A stretch of DNA of 25,648 bases from Bacteroidales bacterium M5 (GTDB lineage: Bacteria > Bacteroidota > Bacteroidia > Bacteroidales > Muribaculaceae). Positions within the stretch are counted from its first letter, which is position 1. Every line of letters starts with the position of its first letter. Shown here piece after piece: positions 15,968-22,501 of this stretch. The DNA is taken from assembly GCA_001689535.1 (NCBI GenBank), contig LUJP01000018.1, positions 1-25,648 on the forward strand, written 5' to 3'. The translations under genes were made by a program, and so were the position numbers. Under the pieces are notes generated by a model. It ran no database searches and was not told the origin of the DNA. It was given only the letters and a program-made list of their open reading frames with translations.

Positions 15968-15998
15968 TTTGCCAACCGGAATATTTATCATATCTTTG
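15968..15998 (+). promoter_or_regulatory. Consensus promoter of the transposase gene
   Basis: TTTG (15968-15971), exactly 19 bp, then TATCTTTG (15991-15998): a perfect match to the Bacteroidales -33/-7 pattern. It fits in the 45-bp gap between the left inverted-repeat arm and the ATG at 16013. The predicted leader is only about 8-10 nt. Confidence 0.65.
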
Positions 15999-16012
15999 GG
16001 AAAAGTCTCCTC

Positions 16013-16456
16013 ATGAGTAAAATACTTGCCCTCTACCACATTGTCTTCGCCACCAGAGACCGTCTCCCGGCTCTCCATGATGAGAACCGCCTCGACCTCC
16101 ACAGAATCATAACCGCAATAGTGACAGAAAACAGGTGTCGAATGATATGTATAAACAGTGTTACCGACCATCTCCACATGCTCATAGACCTATCTCCCTC
16201 GATATCTCTGAGTAACTTCATGGCCTCGGTGAAGGCCAACTCAAGCAGATGGCTCAGACACGACCGACGCACAACTATGTTTGAGGGATGGTGCAACGGC
16301 TATTATGCGTGCACTGTTTCTCCCGGTATGATGGATAAGACCATTGAGTATATCCGGAGTCAGACGGAGCACCACAGAATATCTTTTTTTGCGAGCGAGA
16401 TAAAGACGATGTGTCAGCATCTTGGGCTCACGTTTCATCCCGATGACCTGAAGTGA
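16013..16456 (+). CDS. HUH/Y1 transposase of the IS200-like / REP-associated (RAYT) type
   Basis: A 147-residue single-domain Y1 transposase (family PF01797), which would cut and join single-stranded DNA at hairpins through a tyrosine. The HUH metal motif is His53-Leu-His55 in VTDHLHMLIDL. The probable nucleophile is Tyr113 in DKTIEYIRSQTEHHR, in the helix where IS200 family enzymes carry theirs. WCNGYYACTVS (93-103) and YHIVFATRDRLP (8-19) are also typical. The ATG at 16013 gives the normal start (MSKILALYHIVF); the frame is open further upstream only through the repeats. No accessory TnpB/IscB gene is present. Intact key residues and promoter suggest it works. The inverted arrays on both sides favour a RAYT-like role over a plain insertion sequence, but length and sequence alone do not separate the two. 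Confidence 0.87.
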   Translation: MSKILALYHIVFATRDRLPALHDENRLDLHRIITAIVTENRCRMICINSVTDHLHMLIDLSPSISLSNFMASVKANSSRWLRHDRRTTMFEGWCNGYYACTVSPGMMDKTIEYIRSQTEHHRISFFASEIKTMCQHLGLTFHPDDLK

Positions 16457-16588
16457 GCCCATGCTTACGCGTTGTGCGGCTGCGCGCTCTCCGAGGCTTG
16501 CCGCACAGAGGGGGGAGCGCTTCCGAGTCCCACAGCTTACGCAGTGGGTTGTACAAATATCGCACCTCCGGTGCTCTCTGGGGCGAGA
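16455..16588 (-). repeat. Right arm of 134-bp inverted repeat flanking the transposase
   Basis: Reverse-complement partner of 15834-15967. It begins within the transposase stop codon, so it abuts the gene directly, while the left arm leaves a 45-bp promoter gap. It includes the first unit of the right array (palindrome 16562-16574). Confidence 0.88.
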
Positions 16589-17120
16589 CGCTCTCAGAGA
16601 CAGAGACCACAACTGACGTAGTGGGTTGTACAAATATCGCACCTCCGGTGCTCTCTGGGGCGAGACGCTCTCAGAGACAGAGACCACAACTTACGCAGTG
16701 GGTTATACAGATGTCGCACCTCCGGTGCTCTCTGAGGCGAGACGCTCTCAGAGACAGAGACCACAACTGACGCAGTGGGTTGTACAAATGTCGCACCTCC
16801 GGTGCTCTCTGGGGCGAGGCTCTCTCAGAAACAGAGACCACAACTTACGCAGTGGGTTGTACAGAAATCGCTCCTTCGGTGTTCTGTGGGGAGACGCTCT
16901 CAGAGACAGAGACCACAACTTACGCAGTGGGTTATACAGAAATCGCTCCTTCGGTGTTCTGTGGGGAGACTCTCTCAGAGACAGAGACCACAACTTACGC
17001 AGTGGGTTGTACAGATATCGCACCTCCGGTGCTCTCTGGGGCGAGGCTCTCTCAGAAACAGAGACCACAACTTACGCAGTGGGTTGTACAGAAATCGCAC
17101 CTTCGGTGCTCTGTGGGGAT
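16455..17120 (-). repeat. Right array of hairpin repeat units, 8 copies
   Basis: Eight units in the opposite direction to the left array, with palindromes at 16562-16574, 16639-16651, 16716-16728, 16793-16805, 16870-16882, 16945-16957, 17020-17032 and 17097-17109. Spacings are 77, 77, 77, 77, 75, 75 and 77 bp, much more regular than on the left. Four inner copies and the seventh read GCACCTCCGGTGC; copies five and six read GCTCCTTCGGTGT, and the eighth reads GCACCTTCGGTGC. The whole unit is conserved, linker included (CTCTCAGAGACAGAGACCAC), unlike a CRISPR array. The shared variant in copies five and six points to recent duplication. The stretch 17121-17175 shows nothing else. Confidence 0.9.
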
Positions 17121-17175
17121 TTTGAGGGGCGCAGTTGTGCAGGGGCAGAGTCGGGGGTGTTAAGCAGGTGGATGA

Positions 17176-17469
17176 TTAGTGACGGGGGGAGTTGGCTTTG
17201 TCTCGGAAGTAGGCGGTGTTTACGCGGTAGACGAGGATGCCGACTAATATGGCGAATATCAGGGCGAAGAGGCCGGCGCAGCCGCGCGTGAGGAGCCAGA
17301 GGGAGGGGTGGGATTTATCTATGACACCAAATGCCATAGTCAGCAAAAGAATTATGGAGAGGGAGATGAATATCAGGGCGGCATACTTTAACCGGAGGTT
17401 TGTTTTCTCGCGATAATATGGTTGAAGGTCCTGCTGTAGTTTTTCTTTGTTTTCAAAGTAGTTTGCCAT
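17176..17469 (-). CDS. Small two-helix membrane protein, function unknown
   Basis: A 97-residue protein not recognised as any named family. It has a charged N-terminal segment (residues 1-27), a hydrophobic helix at about 28-49 (YAALIFISLSIILLLTMAFG), a short Lys/His/Pro turn, a second helix at about 58-82 (LWLLTRGCAGLFALIFAILVGILVYRV), and a basic tail. Both ends would therefore be on the same side, probably cytoplasmic. The start lies 36 bp after the end of the SRP RNA gene on the same strand; it might be reached by read-through of that terminator, since no clear promoter of its own was found. The stop is about 55 bp from the right repeat array. Confidence 0.65.
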   Translation of the reverse strand: MANYFENKEKLQQDLQPYYREKTNLRLKYAALIFISLSIILLLTMAFGVIDKSHPSLWLLTRGCAGLFALIFAILVGILVYRVNTAYFRDKANSPRH

Positions 17470-17505
17470 GATATTCGAAAGCTAAAAGGTAGGGATACAA
17501 AAAAA

Positions 17506-17602
17506 GGGTAAGCTGACTACATCGCACCGCTACAACCCGGTACCGTTGCTCCGGTCAAGGCCTGGCGGAGTTCCCGGGGAGCTGGTCGTGTAGGACTTAC
17601 CC
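17506..17602 (-). ncRNA. ffs: Signal recognition particle RNA, small bacterial type
   Basis: About 97 nt. The ends pair (GGGTAAG with CTTACCC, then CTACA with TGTAG), and the 3' end runs into TTTTTTT. The apical domain, on the - strand at 17547-17564, holds the conserved symmetric loop CAGG and AGCA within CCGCCAGG...GGAGCAACGG, where Ffh binds. The expected GNAR tetraloop is replaced by CC-TTGACC-GG, apparently a six-base loop. The RNA has a consensus promoter at 17607-17636. It acts with Ffh to target membrane proteins to FtsY and SecYEG. Confidence 0.88.
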
Positions 17603-17606
17603 GCTG

Positions 17607-17636
17607 CAAAGGTAAGCATCTTTTTCGTAATGGCAA
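17607..17636 (-). promoter_or_regulatory. Promoter of the SRP RNA gene
   Basis: On the - strand TTG (17634-17636), exactly 19 bp, then TACCTTTG (17607-17614). The -7 box ends 5 bp before the first base of the RNA helix, the usual distance. The TTG lies in the U-tract of the korB terminator, so the two signals overlap tightly. Confidence 0.75.
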
Positions 17637-17641
17637 TAAAA

Positions 17642-17679
17642 ACCACGGATAAAATGCCTCTCGGCATACTATCCGTGGT
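17642..17679 (-). terminator. Terminator of the korAB operon
   Basis: ACCACGGATA (17642-17651) pairs perfectly with TATCCGTGGT (17670-17679), and an inner ATGCC/GGCAT pair extends the structure. On the - strand it is followed by TTTTATTGCC. It lies 30 bp past the korB stop. Confidence 0.85.
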
Positions 17680-17709
17680 CCATGAATAAAATGGAAAACG
17701 TATTTTTTG

Positions 17710-18723
17710 TTATTCTACAGTCCAGGTTTCTCCGGCCATTATCATGTCGCGCAGGCAGGTGAAACCTTTTGCGGCGCGCACGCGCTCCACCTGTTCGGAA
17801 ACGCCGTCGTTGTAGGTGGGAGCCTCAACGTCGCGAATCACGCCTATGGCCAGCGGCAGCTCCTTGCCGTCCATCATTGCCAGCTGCTGGTGGAGGAAGT
17901 TGGAGGGGGTATGGGCGTCGTGCACCAGCACATCGTCCATTGTGTAGCCGTCCTGACCGATGGTAACGGCCTTCACCAGGAATCCGTCGCGCACCAGGCC
18001 TTTGTCGCGGTTCTTGCCGAATATCATTTTCTCGCCGTGAACAAGATGTATGGTACGATCGGGACGCACCTCGCGGTCGGTGATGGGGTTGTGAATGCCG
18101 TTGTTGTAAATCACACAGTTCTGGAGCACCTCCACCACCGATGTGCCTTTGTGGCGGGCGGCGGCAAGCATGGCCTCCTGGGTTATGGCCAGTTCCACGT
18201 CGATGCTGCGGGCAAAGAAATTGCCGCGGGCGCCAAACACGAGTTCAGCTGGAATGAAGGGGTCTTCGGTGGTGCCGTAGGGCGACGATTTGCTCACGAA
18301 TCCGCGGTCGCTCGTGGGCGAATACTGGCCCTTGGTGAGACCGTAGATTTTATTGTTGAGCAGGCAGATGTTTATGTCGATGTTGCGGCGCACTGCGTGA
18401 ATGAAGTGGTTGCCGCCTATGGCCAGGCCGTCGCCGTCGCCTGAAATCTGCCACACCGTCATATCGGGATTTGCAACCTTGAAGCCGGTGGCTATGGCGG
18501 CTGCGCGTCCGTGGATGGTGTGGAAGCCGTAAGTGTTCATGTAGTAGGGCAGACGCGAGGAGCATCCAATGCCCGATATCACTGCGGTGCGGTGGGGAGC
18601 CACGCCCAGTGTGGCCATGGCCTTGTGGAGTGAGTTGAGTATGGCGTGGTCGCCGCAGCCGGGGCACCAGCGCACGGGCTGGTCGCTTTTATAATTTGAG
18701 GGTTCGAATGTGGTTTCTGACAT
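17710..18723 (-). CDS. korB: 2-oxoglutarate:ferredoxin oxidoreductase, beta subunit
   Basis: A 337-residue thiamine diphosphate-binding subunit. With KorA it interconverts 2-oxoglutarate plus CoA and succinyl-CoA, using ferredoxin. CPGCGDHAI (20-28) is the N-terminal family block. GDGDGLAIGGNH (95-106) to LLNNKIYGLT (121-130) is the thiamine diphosphate/magnesium motif. The start MSETTFEPSNYKSDQPVRWCPGCG fits the family; an ATG four codons earlier (18735) would overlap korA by 8 bp. The chosen start leaves a 4-bp gap after korA, so the two are translated from one mRNA. Specificity for 2-oxoglutarate over other 2-oxoacids is inferred from similarity. Confidence 0.93.
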   Translation of the reverse strand: MSETTFEPSNYKSDQPVRWCPGCGDHAILNSLHKAMATLGVAPHRTAVISGIGCSSRLPYYMNTYGFHTIHGRAAAIATGFKVANPDMTVWQISGDGDGLAIGGNHFIHAVRRNIDINICLLNNKIYGLTKGQYSPTSDRGFVSKSSPYGTTEDPFIPAELVFGARGNFFARSIDVELAITQEAMLAAARHKGTSVVEVLQNCVIYNNGIHNPITDREVRPDRTIHLVHGEKMIFGKNRDKGLVRDGFLVKAVTIGQDGYTMDDVLVHDAHTPSNFLHQQLAMMDGKELPLAIGVIRDVEAPTYNDGVSEQVERVRAAKGFTCLRDMIMAGETWTVE

Positions 18724-18727
18724 GGCA

Positions 18728-20593
18728 TTAAGCATTGTGTGAGTCCATGATTTCGTTAACTCGGCTTACTATCTCCTCCACCATGAAGGGCTGGCCCTGT
18801 ACCTTGTTGATGCGGTCGAACCGCACTTCGGGGAAGTGCATGGTGAGATAGTCGGCCATCATGCCGGTGTTGAGCTCGGCCACAATCACGTTCTTGTAGC
18901 CGTGGAGTATCTCGCGGGTGTTGGCCGGCAGAGGATTGATATAGCGGAAGTGGGCAAGGGCCACTTTGCGCCCGCAGCGGTTGAGCTCGTCCACGGCGGT
19001 GCGGAGATGGCCGTAGGTGCCACCCCAGCCCACCAGAAGTGTGTCGGCGTCGTCGGGGCCTATGGTCTCGAGCAGAGGAATGTCGGAGGCTATGCGTGCC
19101 ACTTTTTCGCGGCGCAGTCCCACCATCTTCTCATGGTTGACGGGGTCGGTGGATATGGCGCCGGTAACGCAGTCTTTTTCCAGACCGCCTATGCGGTGAG
19201 CGGCGCCCTCGGTTCCGGGAATGGCCCAGTAGCGAGCAAGGGTGTCGGGGTTGCGCTCGTATGGGCGCCAGCCACCTTCCTCTATTCGCTCCTTGGGCAG
19301 ATAGTTGGGCTTAATGGCGGGATATTCGTCGGCTTCGGGGATGCGCCATGCCGATGAGCCGTTGCCTATGAAGGCGTCTGTGAGGAGTATCACCGGAGTG
19401 ATGTGTTCCAGGGCTATGCGGCAGGCCTCGAAGGCCATTGTGAAGCAGTCGGTGGGCGATGCGGCCGCAAGTACCACCAGCGGCGACTCGCCGTTTCGGC
19501 CGTAGAGGGCCTGCATCAGGTCGGTCTGTTCGGTTTTGGTGGGAAGGCCGGTGGAGGGTCCGCCGCGCTGCACGTCAATCACCACCAGAGGCAGCTCGGC
19601 CATTATGGCCAGTCCTATGCCTTCGCTCTTCAGCGCCAGGCCGGGGCCCGAGGTGGATGTTACGGCAAGGTTTCCGGCAAACGAGGCGCCGATGGCCGAG
19701 CACACGCCGGCAATCTCGTCCTCCATCTGGCAGGCTTTTACGCCCAGGTCCTTGCGCTTGGCAAGTTCGTGGAGTATGTCGGTGGCCGGAGTTATGGGGT
19801 AGGAGCCGAGGAAGAGGGGGCGTCCGCTTTTTTCGGAAGCCATTATCAGTCCCCAGGCGGTGGCGGTATTGCCGTTGATGTCTGTGTAGACTCCGGGGCG
19901 CGCGGCCTCGGTTTCTATGCGGTAGGTCGACACACCGGCGTGAATGTTGGCACCATAGTCGAAACCGGCGCGGAGCACCGTGGTGTTGGCCTGGAGAATT
20001 GTCGGTTTCTTGGCAAATTTGGCCTTGAGGAAACGTTCCACACTTTCAAGCGGGCGGTCGAAGAGCCAGCACACAAGGCCCAGGGCCATGAAATTGCGGC
20101 ATTTTACTATGCTCTTGTTGTCAAGGCCCGAATCGGCCAGAGCGTTTTTGGTCATGGTGGTGATGGGCACTTCCACCACTTGCGCCTTCTTGTCGAGCTC
20201 AAGTTCCGCGAAGGGGTCGTCGGTCTTGAACTCGGCCTTGCGCAGGTCGGTTTCTTTGAATGAGTCGATGTCCACTATCACCACACCGCCACGTTTCACA
20301 TTGTAGCGGTTTTTCTTGAGTGCGGCCGGGTTCATTGCCACGAGCACGTCGCAGCGGTCGCCGGGGGTGTGCACTTCATTGCCCACGCTCACCTGGAATC
20401 CGCTCACTCCGCCCAGAGAGCCCTGGGGAGCGCGCACCTCGGCGGGATAGTCGGGAAAAGTGGAAACCTGGTTGCCCAAGCCGGCTGAAACGTTAGTGAA
20501 AATATTACCCACGAGCTGCATGCCGTCGCCGGAGTCGCCGGAGAATCGGATCACAACCTTGTCGAGGGTTTTGACATTTGTCTTGTTTAGCAT
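18728..20593 (-). CDS. korA: 2-oxoglutarate:ferredoxin oxidoreductase, alpha subunit (gamma-alpha fusion)
   Basis: A 621-residue subunit in which the gamma domain (about residues 10-190, starting VVIRFSGDSGDGMQLVGNIF) is fused in front of the alpha domain (from about 240, with GNTATAWGLI and the SYPITP motif at 264-269). TSTSGPGLALKSEGIGLA is the pyrimidine-binding block shared by this enzyme family. This architecture is the two-subunit KorAB type of Bacteroidetes, lacking an 8Fe ferredoxin delta subunit, and none is encoded nearby. It is the first gene of a korA-korB operon with its own promoter. It would serve a reductive or incomplete TCA branch in an anaerobe (inference). Confidence 0.93.
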   Translation of the reverse strand: MLNKTNVKTLDKVVIRFSGDSGDGMQLVGNIFTNVSAGLGNQVSTFPDYPAEVRAPQGSLGGVSGFQVSVGNEVHTPGDRCDVLVAMNPAALKKNRYNVKRGGVVIVDIDSFKETDLRKAEFKTDDPFAELELDKKAQVVEVPITTMTKNALADSGLDNKSIVKCRNFMALGLVCWLFDRPLESVERFLKAKFAKKPTILQANTTVLRAGFDYGANIHAGVSTYRIETEAARPGVYTDINGNTATAWGLIMASEKSGRPLFLGSYPITPATDILHELAKRKDLGVKACQMEDEIAGVCSAIGASFAGNLAVTSTSGPGLALKSEGIGLAIMAELPLVVIDVQRGGPSTGLPTKTEQTDLMQALYGRNGESPLVVLAAASPTDCFTMAFEACRIALEHITPVILLTDAFIGNGSSAWRIPEADEYPAIKPNYLPKERIEEGGWRPYERNPDTLARYWAIPGTEGAAHRIGGLEKDCVTGAISTDPVNHEKMVGLRREKVARIASDIPLLETIGPDDADTLLVGWGGTYGHLRTAVDELNRCGRKVALAHFRYINPLPANTREILHGYKNVIVAELNTGMMADYLTMHFPEVRFDRINKVQGQPFMVEEIVSRVNEIMDSHNA

Positions 20594-20634
20594 GTCTCTG
20601 TGCTTTCCTAATGGTTAATGTAGATTTAGTTCGG

Positions 20635-20665
20635 CAAAATTAATAAGGTAACTTTCAATATGCAA
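20635..20665 (-). promoter_or_regulatory. Promoter of korAB
   Basis: On the - strand TTG (20663-20665), 20 bp, then TAATTTTG (20635-20642), a good match to the Bacteroidales consensus, 41 bp before the korA start. Confidence 0.65.
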
Positions 20666-20724
20666 GAATATTGCAGTTAAAATGCTATTTGTGGATTTTT
20701 ATTCCTTTTGCTTGAAATAAGAGA

Positions 20725-20756
20725 GAGGCCACGCCGTATGATTGCGGCGCGGCCTC
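20725..20756 (-). terminator. Terminator of the susCD pair
   Basis: GAGGCCACGCCG (20725-20736) pairs with CGGCGCGGCCTC (20745-20756) with one mismatch around an 8-nt loop, 26 bp past the susD stop. The - strand continues CTCTTATTTC, a modest U-tract. Confidence 0.7.
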
Positions 20757-20782
20757 CCTATGGATAGAATCTGGTGCTTTGT

Positions 20783-22483
20783 TTAACGCTTGAGGTTGGG
20801 GTTCTTTTCAGTTTCGGTGGTGGGATAGATCTGGTAGATGGAGTTGTCGCCATTCCAGGAGGCGGTCACCGGCATGTTTTCTTTCACAACCACGTCTGCG
20901 GTAAGGGTGTAAGTGAACGGAGTGCCGTCGGCTTTCACGCTGTGGGTGAGGGTTCCTGCGGGAACGAGCACAGCCGTCTGGGGCCCCACGCGATAGTCGT
21001 AAGCCTCTTTCAGGCGGTTCATGCGGAATTCGTCGGCGCGGCGCGATACCAGTGCGAAGGGATATCCGGCCACTTCATAGCCATGCTCCCTGTATGCGGC
21101 TTCTGCCAGGTCGGCGTTGTTGCAGGCCGCGGGGTTGGTGTAGGCGCGTGCCTGAACTTCCTCGAGGGCAGCTTTGGCCTCGGCGGGATACTTGCCGGCG
21201 CGGGCGGATGCCTCGGCAAACCAGCAGAGCACCTCGGAGTAGCGTATTATCTGGTGTGTCTTGTCAAGGCACATGTTGCCCCAGAAAGGCAGTGCGGGGT
21301 CGTAAGGCTCTGCGAGAGGTGAATTGTCGGCGGCCGCGTTGACGGTGAAGGCCACGAACATCGGACGATACTCGTTCACTACGGCGTTGTCGCCGCTGTA
21401 GGGGAGTCCGTCGGTGGTTGCCCACCAGTCAACGAGAGCGTTGTTGAATCCGTCGCCAGTGCGTATCTTCTTGGCATATACGTAATCCTTGCGGGGTCCA
21501 TCGGGGAAGAGCGACCAGAAGTAGCGTTCGGCAAGGAAGTCGCCCCATCCGCTAAGAGAACCGAGCTGGTGGCAGGAGGTGAACTGAGAGTCATAGTTGG
21601 ACCATCCGCCGGGTTCTGCGTGATACACTATGCCGAGGATGCATTCTTTGGAAAAGTTGTTGCCGTAGCTGTAGACGTCGGCCCAGGAGGAGCAGAGTCC
21701 GTGGGGGTATTTGCCGGATTTCACACCGTCCACCACTTCTTTAGCTTTGTCGGCAGCATTGGCATAATACTCGGTCTTGTTCAGGGGGAATCCGGCCATG
21801 TTCATGTAAACGGCTGCGAGGGCCGATTTTACGGCCTGCTCCGACACGAAAATGTTCATGTCGCCTATCGACTGGTTCTTGCCGGTGTATTTGGTCGGGA
21901 GTGCACAGCCTTCGGCAGCCTGCAGGTCGCTTACAATCTGGGTGTAGACCTGCTCCACGGGGGTGAGCGGTGTGGCGTTGCCGTCGGCCTCGTTGTGGAG
22001 GTTGAGCGGCAGCGGGCCGAATATTCTCACGAGCTGGAAGTAGGCCTGTGCGCGCCAGAAGTATGCCTGGCCTTTTGCCTCGGCAATTTTTGCGTCGGGT
22101 ACTTTGCCCTGGGCGTCGTCGGCGTTGTCAATGATGAGGTTTGCGGCCTGTATTATGTTGTACTGCCAGTTCCAGAGGTTGGTAAGGCCTTTTTCGTCGG
22201 TGGGCACTTCAAAGGCGTCGGCCGAAAGGTAGGCGCCCTTGTTTGAGCCGGTGGTGGAGGTCATGTCGTCGCCCTGGCACTGCGTGATGCAGGGATTGGA
22301 GTTGCACTGCGACTGCTGGACCTGGAAGTAGAGGGCGTCTACCACAGCGTCGAGAGCTTTCTGTGAGTCGATGAACCCTTCGGGCTTTAGCTGTCCGTTG
22401 GGATGTTCTTCAAGGAAGTCGCTGCATGATGTAAGGCTTATCAGGGCGAGAGCTATCGCCGAGAATATATATTTGGCTTTCAT
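20783..22483 (-). CDS. SusD/RagB-family glycan-binding outer-membrane lipoprotein
   Basis: A 566-residue surface lipoprotein that would bind a glycan and form the lid over its SusC partner. The N-terminus is a lipoprotein signal (MKAKYIFSAIALALISLTSC) with Cys20 as the lipidated residue; there is then the mature start SDFLEEHPNGQ, typical of SusD (the DFL motif). The helical tetratricopeptide-like region is visible around AEAKGQAYFWRAQAYFQLVRIFGPLPL, and the C-terminal RRADEFRMNRLKEAYDYR block is also typical. Length is normal and the gene is intact. It starts 18 bp after susC. Substrate unknown: no glycoside hydrolase, sulfatase or sensor lies within the window. Confidence 0.93.
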   Translation of the reverse strand: MKAKYIFSAIALALISLTSCSDFLEEHPNGQLKPEGFIDSQKALDAVVDALYFQVQQSQCNSNPCITQCQGDDMTSTTGSNKGAYLSADAFEVPTDEKGLTNLWNWQYNIIQAANLIIDNADDAQGKVPDAKIAEAKGQAYFWRAQAYFQLVRIFGPLPLNLHNEADGNATPLTPVEQVYTQIVSDLQAAEGCALPTKYTGKNQSIGDMNIFVSEQAVKSALAAVYMNMAGFPLNKTEYYANAADKAKEVVDGVKSGKYPHGLCSSWADVYSYGNNFSKECILGIVYHAEPGGWSNYDSQFTSCHQLGSLSGWGDFLAERYFWSLFPDGPRKDYVYAKKIRTGDGFNNALVDWWATTDGLPYSGDNAVVNEYRPMFVAFTVNAAADNSPLAEPYDPALPFWGNMCLDKTHQIIRYSEVLCWFAEASARAGKYPAEAKAALEEVQARAYTNPAACNNADLAEAAYREHGYEVAGYPFALVSRRADEFRMNRLKEAYDYRVGPQTAVLVPAGTLTHSVKADGTPFTYTLTADVVVKENMPVTASWNGDNSIYQIYPTTETEKNPNLKR

Positions 22484-22501
22484 GTCTGTAAAGGTGGGTT
22501 G

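Noticed and set aside
15562..17120. CRISPR array
   Set aside because: The entire 71-77 bp unit is conserved, so there are no unique spacers; units are inverted across a transposase, and no cas genes are present.
16453..17291. Open frames of up to about 220 codons through the right repeat array
   Set aside because: They arise because the unit is repetitive and lacks stops in several frames at once. Periods of 75 and 77 shift the frame between copies, and translations on both strands are equally plausible.
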